The notes: generated by a model from the sequence alone, not told the origin. Numbered from the stretch's first letter, positions 28,739 through 38,577 are shown. The stretch: 64,000 bases of DNA from Meishania sp964351985 (GCA_964351985.1 CAYGPR010000016.1:10236-74235), one strand, 5' to 3'. Numbers and translations are program-made.

Positions 28739-29706
28739 GATAGTTCCAGTTTTAAACATACTTGAAAATATTCATTCTCCTCGATATGCAAATCATACTT
28801 GTGCTTGTACAAAAGTGATAGGCGTTTTTTGAGGTTTTGCATTCCTATTTTTGGGTTGTCGGATTCTGAATCGGATGTTTTGATTTCATTTCTACAAATA
28901 CAGTGCAAGGTTGATTTTTCAACTTTGATATCGATTTCGACCTTACTTTTCGGAGCACTATGTTTGAACGCGTTTTCGATTAATGTAATGAGCAATAATG
29001 GGGCAATTTCATATTCGAGATTGTCAACATTCTTCTTATAGATGACTTCTTTCAGGTTCTCGGTTCGTATTTTTTGAAAGGCAATATAATTATCGATGTA
29101 CTCCAATTCTTTTTCCAGTGGCACTTTGGGGGCATTGCTTTCATGGAGAACATGTTTCAGATTGTCGGATAACATCAAAATCAATTCCGGCGCCTCTTTA
29201 GGCTTTTCCAAGGCATAGGAATACACGGTATTGAGATTGTTGAACAACACATGCGGATTGATCTGTGCTTTCAACATCTGTAGCTCCATTTCAGTATGTT
29301 CTTTTTTAATGGCATCCACCTCATCTTGTTTTTCCAAAAAACGGAACAACATCCAAATGAACGAAAAGAAAACTAGTGGTACTAGGGTCTGCCAGAGGTA
29401 ATCCGAGAGGCATTTCATAATTGAGCATCCGCATTGTGCGAAATAATTACAGTACAATTGGGTGGCCAAAAAGGCGATGCCACCGATGAGCAATACGTAA
29501 AGCAAATACAATTTCCGCCTCACGAAAAATGGAAGTAGTACAAAATCATTGATATATACAATCGCCAAAAGGATGAAGAAATATTGCAGAAATGGATTTT
29601 CCTTCCAATGATATTCCGGAAAAACAAAAAGGGAGATAAATACAAAGAGTGTCCAAAAAAGTAGATGGATCAGAATTTTGGAAACACGATGGCTTAGAAA
29701 GTTCAT
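28735..29706 (-). CDS. LytS/YehU-type sensor histidine kinase
   Basis: 323 residues from the ATG at 29704-29706. Four N-terminal membrane helices (about 10-125), then a His_kinase domain with phospho-acceptor His in KAQINPHVLFNNLNT and an ATPase end (LITLIENAFKHSAPKS, IGMQNLKKRL). Its stop overlaps the start of the LytTR regulator, giving a two-gene unit. Confidence 0.92.
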   Translation of the reverse strand: MNFLSHRVSKILIHLLFWTLFVFISLFVFPEYHWKENPFLQYFFILLAIVYINDFVLLPFFVRRKLYLLYVLLIGGIAFLATQLYCNYFAQCGCSIMKCLSDYLWQTLVPLVFFSFIWMLFRFLEKQDEVDAIKKEHTEMELQMLKAQINPHVLFNNLNTVYSYALEKPKEAPELILMLSDNLKHVLHESNAPKVPLEKELEYIDNYIAFQKIRTENLKEVIYKKNVDNLEYEIAPLLLITLIENAFKHSAPKSKVEIDIKVEKSTLHCICRNEIKTSDSESDNPKIGMQNLKKRLSLLYKHKYDLHIEENEYFQVCLKLELS

Positions 29707-29922
29707 TGGGTCAAATGAAAGTTGAAAAGTACCAATAATGTACAAGGTGGTCAAAATATGTGTACGAAAGGGAATTTAGGCTATACAAACGACAATAATC
29801 GGGGTCAAGGCCCATCATATCAAATAGGCAGTAGTTTATATCTTCTTCTGGGTTGATGGCACATTTTATTTAGTTGTGCTCTGATGATGGTTTAGGTTTG
29901 AGGAAACAATAATTCGAATACT

Positions 29923-30495
29923 ATGCTAAAACAAGTTTTCTCTTTGATAGCCATAGGGTTTTGCTTTCTTCAAATCACGAATGCCCAAACTCTCAACCAA
30001 ACGAAAACCGATACCAGAGGCCGCGAAATGCTTTTGGGCAAAATCGACAAGACCGGACTCACCCAAAGCAACTATGCCTCTTGGTTCAATAAAGAACATG
30101 AAGGTTATAAGGCCGATACAGAACTCATCAAATCAATCAAAAACGAACTTGGCAACTATAAAATCACGGTTTTTATGGCAACTTGGTGTGGGGATAGCAA
30201 GCGGGAAGTCCCGCGATTCTATAAAATTCTTGAAGCGGCCGATTATCCCATGGACCAATTAAAGGTTGTGGCCGTTGACCACGAAAAAGACCAGTATAAG
30301 AAGAGTCCGGGCGGTGAGGAAAAAGGTTTGAACATCATCAAGGTGCCTACTTTTATTTTCTCTAAGGATGGAAAGGCCGTGAACCGAATCGTGGAATCAC
30401 CGGTCGAATCTTTGGAGAAGGACATGAGGACGATTATTACAGGAGGCGAATACGTTCCAAACCATAGCAATTTGCCTGTACTACCTGTAGATTAA
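29923..30495 (+). CDS. Secreted thioredoxin-like protein with CxxS site
   Basis: 190 residues with a signal peptide ending near ITNAQ. Thioredoxin fold with WCGDSK in place of the usual WCxxC, so it has one active-site Cys and a Ser; this suggests a monothiol or redox-sensing role rather than disulfide exchange. The conserved cis-Pro segment is IKVPTFIFSKDG. Predicted periplasmic. Its stop overlaps that of the convergent aminotransferase by 4 bases. Confidence 0.83.
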   Translation: MLKQVFSLIAIGFCFLQITNAQTLNQTKTDTRGREMLLGKIDKTGLTQSNYASWFNKEHEGYKADTELIKSIKNELGNYKITVFMATWCGDSKREVPRFYKILEAADYPMDQLKVVAVDHEKDQYKKSPGGEEKGLNIIKVPTFIFSKDGKAVNRIVESPVESLEKDMRTIITGGEYVPNHSNLPVLPVD

Positions 30496-31643
30496 AGTCC
30501 GTTAAGTATGTCCGTGGCTTCCTCCAATGTCTCTTTTTTCTTTGCAAAACAGAAACGAAGCACCTTGTCGTCTCGACCATCAACATTGAAGGAAGAAATA
30601 GGAATACATGCCAGTTTGTAATCAACAATAAGTCTTTCCGCTAAAACTTCATCTGGCTCGTTAGTGATTTCGGTATAATCAACAAGCTGAAAATAGGTGC
30701 CTTGCGATGGTGTAAACTTAAATCTTGAATTCTCAAGACGTGACAAAAAGAAATCGCGTTTTTCTTGATAGAAATTATTGAGCCCCAAGTAGTGTTCTTC
30801 ATTTTTAAGGTATTCCGTCAATGCTCTTTGCACAGGGTGGTCAACACAGAACACTGCAAACTGATGCACATTTATAAACTCTTTCATAAGCTCGGCCGGT
30901 GCCGCGCAATAGCCCATCTTCCAACCAGTGACGTGAAAGGTCTTTCCGAAGGAGGCACAGACAAAACTGCGAGAAGCCAAATCATTGAAACGTGAGGCAC
31001 TTTGATGTTCGGCTCCATCAAATATGATATGTTCATAAACCTCATCACTGACCAAAATGATGTTGGTCGGTCGCAGAATTTCCTGAAGTCGAAGCATATC
31101 ATCTTCGGTAAAGATTCTTCCACTGGGATTATGTGGGGTATTGATGATGACCATCCGAGTCTTGGGGGTGATCTTCTCCTTGAACTCATCCCAATCAACT
31201 TTGTAATCCTCGGCCCTTAGTTGAATTGGCACAACAATGCCCCTGTTGACTTCGATGGCGGGTTCATAACAATCATAACAAGGTTTTAGCACGATGACTT
31301 CATCCCCAGCATTTACGAAGGCCGTAACTGCAGTGAAGATAGCTTGGGTCGCACCTACGGTAACCGTAATCTCATTTTCCGGATTGTAATATTTGCCGTG
31401 CAGTTTTTCAATTTTTTTTGAAATGATTTCCCGAAGCCCATAATACCCTTGCATAGTGGCGTATTGATTATGCCCTTGCCGCATGGCTCGAGATACCAGA
31501 TCTATCAGTTTGTGATCTGCTTCGAAATTCGGGAAGCCTTGTGACAAATCAATGGCGTTATGCTTTCTGGCCAAATTACCCACCGTAGTAAAGATGGTAG
31601 TTTTTACGTTGGGTAGTTTTGAAGGATATGTATTTTCAAACAC
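30492..31643 (-). CDS. Methionine aminotransferase-like PLP enzyme
   Basis: 383 residues. Fold type I aminotransferase. PLP-binding Lys is in SFGKTFHVTGWKMGY; NPHNPSGR and the substrate Arg in KVLRFCFAKK are present; N-terminal DLSQGFPNF is typical of the YbdL/kynurenine aminotransferase group, which transaminates methionine and aromatic amino acids. Exact substrate is inferred. It is convergent with the thioredoxin-like gene. Confidence 0.9.
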   Translation of the reverse strand: MFENTYPSKLPNVKTTIFTTVGNLARKHNAIDLSQGFPNFEADHKLIDLVSRAMRQGHNQYATMQGYYGLREIISKKIEKLHGKYYNPENEITVTVGATQAIFTAVTAFVNAGDEVIVLKPCYDCYEPAIEVNRGIVVPIQLRAEDYKVDWDEFKEKITPKTRMVIINTPHNPSGRIFTEDDMLRLQEILRPTNIILVSDEVYEHIIFDGAEHQSASRFNDLASRSFVCASFGKTFHVTGWKMGYCAAPAELMKEFINVHQFAVFCVDHPVQRALTEYLKNEEHYLGLNNFYQEKRDFFLSRLENSRFKFTPSQGTYFQLVDYTEITNEPDEVLAERLIVDYKLACIPISSFNVDGRDDKVLRFCFAKKKETLEEATDILNGL

Positions 31644-31691
31644 GGGGTTGCTGTTAACTAGAATTATAAAAGTAGTAAAACCGTATTGTTT

Positions 31692-32165
31692 TTAGTCGGA
31701 TTGGCTTTCTAAATGAGAAACAACTTCTGCAAGACAACGCTCTAGCTCTTTTTTGACCTCCGTTTCCCAAAAGCGGAAGACCTTATAGTGCAAACGATTC
31801 AACGCTGCGTTGACTTCTTTGTCGCGCTGGATGTTACGCTCGAATTTTGCGACCCAGAATTCACGATTGGTCTTGATCTTTGGTTTGCGCTCTTCCCAAT
31901 TGCGTCCATGCCAGTATTCCCCATCAATAAAAATTACCGTTTTGTATTTTTTAAGGACGATATCAGGTTTGCCGATGAGCTTTTTGTAATCGACTCGGTA
32001 CCGATACCCCGCAGCGTATAATGCTTTTCTGAATGCTAATTCGGGCTTGGTGTTCTTACCCCGGATCTTACTCATTATCTTGGAACGCTGGGGAGTGGTA
32101 TAAAAACCCGACTCCTCGTTAAAACGGGGCACCTTAATACGTTCTTCTGAATAATCATCGGGCAT
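31692..32165 (-). CDS. vsr: Very short patch repair endonuclease Vsr
   Basis: 157 residues from the ATG at 32163-32165. Vsr nicks 5' of T in T:G mismatches created by deamination of 5-methylcytosine. N-terminal QRSKIMSKIRGKNTKPE, catalytic region PDIVLKKYKTVIFIDGEYWH (the usual GCFWH reads GEYWH) and KFERNIQRDKEV are characteristic. No cytosine methyltransferase or restriction gene is in the window, so it is an orphan here. Confidence 0.9.
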   Translation of the reverse strand: MPDDYSEERIKVPRFNEESGFYTTPQRSKIMSKIRGKNTKPELAFRKALYAAGYRYRVDYKKLIGKPDIVLKKYKTVIFIDGEYWHGRNWEERKPKIKTNREFWVAKFERNIQRDKEVNAALNRLHYKVFRFWETEVKKELERCLAEVVSHLESQSD

Positions 32166-32306
32166 TTTTAAAATTACGAAGACCCATAAGGTTTTCAAAG
32201 TTCGTTAGAGTCGAGTTTTATCTCATTTAACAAATCTTGCTACATTTTCTGATGGGTGGTCTGCCTTCGAATAATCGACTATTTTTAAACAATCTTTATT
32301 TCTCGA

Positions 32307-33233
32307 ATGAGCAACAAAAATCAACAACAGTTACTGTATATCAATAGGATCAACAAAGTCGTAGACCATATCGATAATAATCTAGATGCCGAACTATCTC
32401 TTGAGAAATTGTCTGAAATAGCATGTTTTTCACCGTTTCACTTTCATCGTATTTTTTCGGCATTGTTAGATGAAACGCCTAATAACTTTATCATAAGAAG
32501 AAGAATTGAAAAAATAGCTGGTCGACTCCTTTTAAGTGCCGGCACTGATTCGTTGACCGATTTGGCACTTCAATACGGTTTTAAGAGCATTCATTCGTTC
32601 TCAAGAACCTTTAAAAACTTTTACGGCATAAGCGCTTCTGAATTTCAAAAAAGAGGACAAAGCGAATTTAGCAAGATTGGCAAAATTGAAAGCAAGAAAG
32701 GAGAAAACAAGGTTGCCTTCGAGAAATACTTTTACACCATGGATAATCTTAAAAATTGGTTACAAATGAAAACAAATGTAGAAGTAAAAGAAATGCCAGA
32801 ACTGAAACTGGCCCAAGTAAGACACCAAGGTGCCTATTCTGAAATCGGAGGTGCTTTTGCTAAATTGATACAATGGGCGGGGCCTAGAAACCTGTTGAAT
32901 TTTCCCGAAACAAAAATGGTCGGGATCTATTATGATAGTCCACGGGTTACTGATGTATCGAAAATGCAATCTAGTGCGTGTATTACGATTATGGAGGATG
33001 TTGAAGTCTCAGGTGAAGTGTCTAAAATTACCATCCCGAAGGGAAAATTTGCAATGGGGAGTTTTAAAATAAAGGTCGACGAGTTTGAAAAGGCATGGAA
33101 CAGCATGTCCTTATGGATTCCGGAGAACAACTTTGAACTTCGAAACGGGCACCATTACGAAGTTTACCACAATGATGCCGAACAGCATCCTGAAAATTTA
33201 TGGTTTGTAGATATTTGCATTCCTATTAAGTAG
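32307..33233 (+). CDS. AraC-family regulator with GyrI-like effector domain
   Basis: 308 residues. N-terminal AraC double helix-turn-helix (about 8-110; LEKLSEIACFSPFHFHRIFS, LALQYGFKSIHSFSRTFKN) and a C-terminal GyrI-like/SOUL-type effector-binding domain (about 150-308; VRHQGAYSEIGGAFAKL). Such regulators sense small or hydrophobic molecules. It stands alone; a terminator hairpin follows at 33246. Confidence 0.92.
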   Translation: MSNKNQQQLLYINRINKVVDHIDNNLDAELSLEKLSEIACFSPFHFHRIFSALLDETPNNFIIRRRIEKIAGRLLLSAGTDSLTDLALQYGFKSIHSFSRTFKNFYGISASEFQKRGQSEFSKIGKIESKKGENKVAFEKYFYTMDNLKNWLQMKTNVEVKEMPELKLAQVRHQGAYSEIGGAFAKLIQWAGPRNLLNFPETKMVGIYYDSPRVTDVSKMQSSACITIMEDVEVSGEVSKITIPKGKFAMGSFKIKVDEFEKAWNSMSLWIPENNFELRNGHHYEVYHNDAEQHPENLWFVDICIPIK

Positions 33234-33245
33234 AAATAAAAAAAC

Positions 33246-33280
33246 CCCAAACTATGATTTATTACAGTTTGGGATATTTT
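33246..33280 (+). terminator. Terminator after the AraC/GyrI gene
   Basis: CCCAAACT / AGTTTGGG 8-bp stem with a 12-base loop, followed by ATATTTT. Confidence 0.65.
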
Positions 33281-33357
33281 TGAATTTCGGTAAAGAACCT
33301 GTCTTGGCGTAGCATCAGATATGTAAAGGAATTGAAGGGATTAATTAAAGCAATTCA

Positions 33358-34026
33358 GTGGACGAATTCATAAGAACATTAGAATCCGAATTTTCAAAGA
33401 ATGCAGATTCAAAGGTAGCTTCTGAACAAAAGGCATACCTGAAAAATCAGTTTGAGTTCTTTGGAATGAAAACCGAAGCAAGAAGGGTCATTCAAAAACC
33501 ATTTTTGATAAAAGGTTTTTTGCCGCCAAAAGAGGAAGCCAAGCAGATCATTAAACAACTTTGGTTAAAACCTGAAAGGGAATATCAGTATTTTTCACAA
33601 GAGTTGGCGCAACGATATATCAAACAGTTTGAAAAAAGTGATATTGAACTTTTCGAATTTATGGTAATCAATAAATCTTGGTGGGACACGGTCGATGTTA
33701 TTGCCACAAAGCTAATAGGGGAATATTTTAAAATCTACCCGGAACAAAGAGAACGATATGTGCGAAAATGGATCGACTCGGAAAATATCTGGCTACAGCG
33801 ATCGGCCATCTTGTTTCAACTCATGTATAAGGAGAAATTGGACACTCAAATCTTGACGATTGTAATCAATTCACTACTCGGATCGAAAGAGTTTTTCATC
33901 AATAAGGCAATTGGATGGATTTTAAGGCAATACAGTAGAAGGAACCCAGATTGGGTGATTGATTTTGTAGACAGAACATCACTTGCCCCATTGAGCAGAA
34001 GAGAGGCGCTAAAACTCATTTCTTAG
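33358..34026 (+). CDS. AlkD-like DNA alkylation repair glycosylase
   Basis: 222 residues. The start is GTG at 33358; an in-frame TAA lies 12 bases upstream and there is no ATG, so GTG is the only reasonable start near the family N-terminus. All-helical HEAT-like repeat fold; KSWWDTVDVIATKLIG carries the conserved Trp/Asp active-site region and AIGWILRQYSRRNPDWV the C-terminal repeat. It removes alkylated bases such as N3-/N7-alkylpurines. It is convergent with sdhB. Confidence 0.9.
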   Translation: MDEFIRTLESEFSKNADSKVASEQKAYLKNQFEFFGMKTEARRVIQKPFLIKGFLPPKEEAKQIIKQLWLKPEREYQYFSQELAQRYIKQFEKSDIELFEFMVINKSWWDTVDVIATKLIGEYFKIYPEQRERYVRKWIDSENIWLQRSAILFQLMYKEKLDTQILTIVINSLLGSKEFFINKAIGWILRQYSRRNPDWVIDFVDRTSLAPLSRREALKLIS

Positions 34027-34095
34027 ACCAAGAAAAATCCCAAGTTCCATATATTGGAATTTAGGATCGATTTCTTGTATTGAAATTTTGAGTTC

Positions 34096-34842
34096 TTATC
34101 CTTTTACCGTGGCACTCAAATACTCGCGGTTCATTCGGGCTATATTCTCCAGTGAAATCCCCTTTGGGCATTCGACTTCACAGGCACCGGTATTGGTACA
34201 GTTTCCAAAACCTTCGAGATCCATTTGGCGTACCATGTTTTGAACACGATCCGCAGCTTCTACTTGACCTTGTGGCAACAAGGCGAACTGAGAGACCTTG
34301 GCCGAAGTAAAGAGCATGGCACTTGCATTTTTACAGGCGGCGACACAGGCACCACATCCAATGCAAGTGGCGGCGTTGAAAGCCATATCGGCATTATGTT
34401 TTTCAATAGGAATAGCATTCGCATCTACGGGATTTCCGGAGGTGTTCACCGAGATGTACCCGCCTGCCTGCTGAATTCTGTCAAAAGCGCTGCGGTCTAC
34501 GATCAAATCTTTGATTACAGGAAATGCCTTTGCACGCCATGGTTCAATAGTAATGGTGTCTCCATCCTTAAAGCTGCGCATGTGCAGTTGACAGGCGGTA
34601 ATGCGTGTATCTGGACCATGTGCGCGACCGTTGATCATCAATGAACAGGTGCCACAGATGCCTTCACGACAATCATGATCGAATTCTATGGGCTCTTCCC
34701 CCTTATCATTTAGCTGCTCGTTAAGAACGTCCAACATTTCTAAAAATGACATATCCTCCTCGATTCCGCTTAAAGGGTATTCCTCCATTTTTCCTTTGGA
34801 GTTGGCATTTTTTTGACGCCAAATTTTCAATAGTAATTTCAT
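34096..34842 (-). CDS. sdhB: Succinate dehydrogenase/fumarate reductase iron-sulfur subunit
   Basis: 248 residues. Binds [2Fe-2S] (CREGICGTCSLMI), [4Fe-4S] (CIGCGACVAACKNA) and [3Fe-4S] (CTNTGACEVECPKG) clusters, passing electrons from SdhA to the membrane subunit. Last gene of sdhCAB, 72 bp after sdhA. Confidence 0.97.
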   Translation of the reverse strand: MKLLLKIWRQKNANSKGKMEEYPLSGIEEDMSFLEMLDVLNEQLNDKGEEPIEFDHDCREGICGTCSLMINGRAHGPDTRITACQLHMRSFKDGDTITIEPWRAKAFPVIKDLIVDRSAFDRIQQAGGYISVNTSGNPVDANAIPIEKHNADMAFNAATCIGCGACVAACKNASAMLFTSAKVSQFALLPQGQVEAADRVQNMVRQMDLEGFGNCTNTGACEVECPKGISLENIARMNREYLSATVKG

Positions 34843-34914
34843 AGCAGTATAATTTGAAAATTCATCAATTTAAAAATGTAACGATTGATCGATTGCCACA
34901 TTGCAATTGAAGAA

Positions 34915-36918
34915 TTACTTGTAACTTCTTGTTTTCAACTCAATATTCTCGTATTTCAAATCTTCCTTGTGCAACACAGCGTCTTTTGGTTCTCCTTTGT
35001 ATTCCCATGCCGAAACGAACTTGAAATTCTCATCATCGCGTAAGGCCTCGCCCTCTGGTGTTTGATATTCTTCACGGAAATGTCCTCCACAAGATTCGTT
35101 TCTCGTCAGTGCATCTTTTGCGAACAACTCACCTAGTTCCAAGAAATCGGCAACGCGACCTGCTTTTTCCAATTCTTGGTTCATGTTATCCGCGGTTCCG
35201 GGGACACGAACGTTTTCCCAGAAATCGGCTCGTAGTTCGGCGATTTCGTCGATAGCCTCCTGTAATTCTTTTGCATTTCTGCTCATTCCACATTTGTTCC
35301 ACATGATTTTGCCCAACTTCTTATGGTAATAATCTACGGAGTGTGTCCCCTTGCCAGACATCAATTTTTCTATTCTTGCCCGGGTATCCGCTTCGGCGGC
35401 ATCGAATTCAGGAGAATCGGTTGGGATAGCTCCCGTTCGAATATCATCCGATAGGTAATCGCCTATGGTATACGGCAATACAAAATAGCCATCTGCCAAA
35501 CCTTGCATTAGGGCTGAGGCGCCCAGACGGTTGGCACCGTGGTCGCTAAAATTCGCCTCTCCCGCTGCGTAACAACCAGGAATCGTAGTTTGTAAATTGT
35601 AATCGACCCAGAGTCCGCCCATGGTGTAATGGACCGCGGGATAGATCATCATCGGTGTCTTGTACGGATTCTGATCTACGATTTTTTCGTACATATCAAA
35701 AAGATTTCCATATTTGGCCTCTACAACTTGTTCGCCTAGTTCACGGACTGTTGTGTCGTCAACGTCCTTCATGCCAGAAGTCAGGGCTTTTTCTTTTCCG
35801 TAGCGCATAATCGCAGCGTCGAAATCCAAGTAAACGGCTTCTCCCGTTTTGTTCACTCCGAAACCGGCATCACAACGTTCTTTGGCAGCTCTGGAGGCTA
35901 CATCGCGTGGCACTAAGTTTCCAAAAGCAGGATATCTTCTTTCTAAATAATAATCTCTTTCACCTTCACCAAGTTGTGTTGGCTTCAATTTTCCTTCACG
36001 AATGGCTTTCGCATCTTCCAACCTTTTCGGAACCCAGATGCGGCCATCGTTACGCAACGACTCCGACATCAAGGTCAGTTTCGATTGGTGCTCTCCAGAA
36101 ACCGGAATACAGGTTGGGTGGATCTGTGTAAAACAGGGATTGGCCATAAAAGCACCCCTTCGGTGCGCTCGCCAGGCCGCCATCACGTTGGCTCCCATAC
36201 AGTAGGTAGAAAGAAAGAAAAGGTTTCCATACCCTCCTGTGGCCAATACCACGGCATGCGCAGAATGTCTTTCAATTTCTCCCGTTACCAAATCACGTGC
36301 GATAATACCACGTGCTTTACCGTCAACCAATACTAAATCAAGCATTTCATGACGGGTATACGACTTTATTTTTCCTCGTTGAATCTGACGGTTCATTGCG
36401 GCGTAAGCTCCTAAAAGCAATTGTTGCCCCGTTTGTCCCTTTGCATAAAATGTTCTGGAGACCAAAACTCCGCCGAAAGAACGGTTGTCCAACAATCCAC
36501 CATATTCTCTTGCAAAAGGCACGCCTTGTGCCACACATTGATCAATAATATTGGTAGATACTTGTGCCAAACGATATACGTTCGCTTCACGCGAACGGTA
36601 GTCGCCCCCTTTTACCGTATCATAAAAGAGCCTATAAACACTGTCCCCGTCGCCTTGATAGTTTTTGGCCGCGTTGACTCCACCTTGCGCTGCAATCGAA
36701 TGTGCACGGCGCGGAGAGTCTTGATAACAAAAGGTTTTTACATTATACCCCAGTTCGGCCAAGGTAGCTGCCGCCGAACCACCTGCAAGACCCGTGCCTA
36801 CGACAATAATATCGATATTACGCTTATTTGCGGGGTTGACCAGCTCAATGTGATTTTTATGGTTTGTCCATTTATCGGCCAATGGCCCTTTTGGAACTTT
36901 TGAATCCAATATGCCCAT
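34915..36918 (-). CDS. sdhA: Succinate dehydrogenase flavoprotein subunit
   Basis: 667 residues, the long Bacteroidota form. FAD-binding Rossmann motif VVGTGLAGGSAAATLAELG; HSIAAQGGVNAAKNYQGDGD contains the flavin-linking His region; FTQIHPTCIPV and HYTMGGLWVD are substrate-site segments. Oxidises succinate to fumarate on the cytoplasmic face of complex II. It starts 2 bp after sdhC ends. Confidence 0.97.
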   Translation of the reverse strand: MGILDSKVPKGPLADKWTNHKNHIELVNPANKRNIDIIVVGTGLAGGSAAATLAELGYNVKTFCYQDSPRRAHSIAAQGGVNAAKNYQGDGDSVYRLFYDTVKGGDYRSREANVYRLAQVSTNIIDQCVAQGVPFAREYGGLLDNRSFGGVLVSRTFYAKGQTGQQLLLGAYAAMNRQIQRGKIKSYTRHEMLDLVLVDGKARGIIARDLVTGEIERHSAHAVVLATGGYGNLFFLSTYCMGANVMAAWRAHRRGAFMANPCFTQIHPTCIPVSGEHQSKLTLMSESLRNDGRIWVPKRLEDAKAIREGKLKPTQLGEGERDYYLERRYPAFGNLVPRDVASRAAKERCDAGFGVNKTGEAVYLDFDAAIMRYGKEKALTSGMKDVDDTTVRELGEQVVEAKYGNLFDMYEKIVDQNPYKTPMMIYPAVHYTMGGLWVDYNLQTTIPGCYAAGEANFSDHGANRLGASALMQGLADGYFVLPYTIGDYLSDDIRTGAIPTDSPEFDAAEADTRARIEKLMSGKGTHSVDYYHKKLGKIMWNKCGMSRNAKELQEAIDEIAELRADFWENVRVPGTADNMNQELEKAGRVADFLELGELFAKDALTRNESCGGHFREEYQTPEGEALRDDENFKFVSAWEYKGEPKDAVLHKEDLKYENIELKTRSYK

Positions 36919-36920
36919 AC

Positions 36921-37592
36921 TTAATGTGTTATTGGGTTAAGATGATGATACAATGCGATAAAAATAAATCCCGCGGGAATCGCGATTGCATAAATTTTTG
37001 TAAAAGTCGTTATGCCTGAGGAATACTTGTTGTTTACTCCCATGGTCTGAAAAGAGGAAGCAAAACCGTGCAAAAGGTGCAACGCCAACAATACAAAAGA
37101 AATAATATATAATACGGTTCTCCAAATAGGTTCGAATTTATGAACGGTTTCCTCATAATATCTTGTAGGGTCTTCGGGGTTGGCTTCAATGTACTTGTAT
37201 GCCATTTCGTGAACCCAAAAATCATACATATGTAGTCCTAAAAAGGCCAAAACCACTAGCCCGGTGATAATCATGTTTCGTGAGAGCCAAGAAGCATTGG
37301 CACTTCCTTTATAACTAGCGTACCCTACACTGCCCCTCGCCGTACGGTTTTGTAATTCCAACACAAAACCCATCACAAAGTGAATAATGACCCCTGCAAT
37401 CAATATAGGTTGCAGCACATATTGTACCAAAGGGTTATACCCCATAAAGTGCGACCAAGAATTAAACGTATCGGGTGCAATGACCGAAGTGACGTTGATG
37501 ACGAAATGTTGTCCTAAAAAGAAAACCAAGAAAAGGCCAGATAGGGCCATAACCACTTTTCGGGCCAGTGACGATTTTATTAATGCACTCAT
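36921..37592 (-). CDS. sdhC: Succinate dehydrogenase cytochrome b subunit
   Basis: 223 residues with five membrane helices, the single-subunit di-heme (type B) anchor of Bacteroidota. Conserved His residues in helices (FFLGQHFVIN, GVIIHFVMGF, FLGLHMYDFWVHE, ALHLLHGFASSFQ) are the likely heme ligands. Carries electrons to menaquinone. First gene of sdhCAB. Confidence 0.94.
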   Translation of the reverse strand: MSALIKSSLARKVVMALSGLFLVFFLGQHFVINVTSVIAPDTFNSWSHFMGYNPLVQYVLQPILIAGVIIHFVMGFVLELQNRTARGSVGYASYKGSANASWLSRNMIITGLVVLAFLGLHMYDFWVHEMAYKYIEANPEDPTRYYEETVHKFEPIWRTVLYIISFVLLALHLLHGFASSFQTMGVNNKYSSGITTFTKIYAIAIPAGFIFIALYHHLNPITH

Positions 37593-37922
37593 TTATATAA
37601 AGTTGGAGTTATTGTAAAGACTGTCTACAAAATTACTCGATAGGCGCGTCTTTAACAAACTTTATAAAGGTTTCCTAGTTTATTTGGAAGGATTTTAAAG
37701 TAGTGAATAAATTGTTTGACTTTAAGAGGAAAAACAGAGGTTTTCAGAAAGGGAAGTTGAACAAAAAGCTCGTAATACATTGAAGCTTTTATTAAGGCTA
37801 GTATGATTAGATGGTCTTATTATTCCATTACAAACTCCATTTGAAAAATAAGGCCGCCAATACACCTTTCAGTTTCACAAATAAAAACGGAATACTATTT
37901 ACCCGAAAGTACTACTCTTTGT
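37593..37922. other. Non-coding region upstream of sdhC
   Basis: 330 AT-rich bases before the sdh operon. I see no convincing gene; the sdh promoter is presumably here, but no clear TTTG / TAnnTTTG pair was found. Confidence 0.5.
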
Positions 37923-38172
37923 TCAGTTTGGTCGATCGACCCTGCAAAAGGGTTCTGGGCCTGCCACCTCTTCATATTGAAACTCCACATTAACCTCGTT
38001 GCCATTCATGGTACAACTACCAAAAAAAGGAAGAGCCTGACCGACATACCTTGAGAATATTTGTTTCGCGTATTGACCAAGAGTCTTCTATTGTAAGGGA
38101 TATCGTGGCAGTGCCTCCATTATTATAGACGATGATGGCAATGGCGTTGGTTGCCTCGCGGCAACAACTTGC
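37923..38172 (-). pseudogene. Decayed small beta-protein gene
   Basis: Two minus-strand frames join into one plausible protein: IVYNNGGTATISLTIEDSWS followed, after a seven-T homopolymer, by CTMNGNEVNVEFQYEEVAGP and a stop at 37923. A one-base change in the homopolymer (near 38025) would restore the frame. Upstream the frame is lost again near 38150. It lies just downstream of the 113-residue gene and looks like a decayed neighbour. An assembly homopolymer error is the alternative for the first shift. Confidence 0.45.
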
Positions 38173-38235
38173 TCAACGAAAAGTGTCATTATACTATTTT
38201 TCAATGGTAAGGATTTAAAGGCAGCAACGGCCAGC

Positions 38236-38577
38236 CTACTCTCGCCAGTGTACCACGATGTCCTTGGTCGTGAAGTCGTCACTCCCTGTCCGCACAACCG
38301 TAATGGTGTTCGTTCCCGTGCGGAGTAGTCCGGGTTGAATATGATCCATCCACGTCTGCCAACCAGGGTTATTTATCGGAATGTCCCACCCAGGCAGTTC
38401 TTCATTGTTGATGAAGATCTGGTGACCTTGGGACGAAACATTATGCGCAGTGATGATCAGGTAGGCGTCATCGATCGGATTGAGATTCCCTTCAATTGGG
38501 AACTCCATAGTGAATGAAGGGCTGTTTGCGGTAAATTCGTGAGTGAATGGTATCCAGTTAAAGTCAGATCGTGCCAT
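38236..38577 (-). CDS. Small uncharacterised beta-sandwich-like protein
   Basis: 113 residues, no signal peptide or membrane helix. Alternating hydrophobic strands (NWIPFTHEFTANSPSFTMEF, DDAYLIITAHNVSSQGHQIF, TNTITVVRTG) and the closing IVVHWRE suggest a jelly-roll or galactose-binding-like domain. No function assigned. RBS-like AAAGAAAC lies upstream of the ATG. It is flanked on both sides by decayed genes. Confidence 0.65.
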   Translation of the reverse strand: MARSDFNWIPFTHEFTANSPSFTMEFPIEGNLNPIDDAYLIITAHNVSSQGHQIFINNEELPGWDIPINNPGWQTWMDHIQPGLLRTGTNTITVVRTGSDDFTTKDIVVHWRE

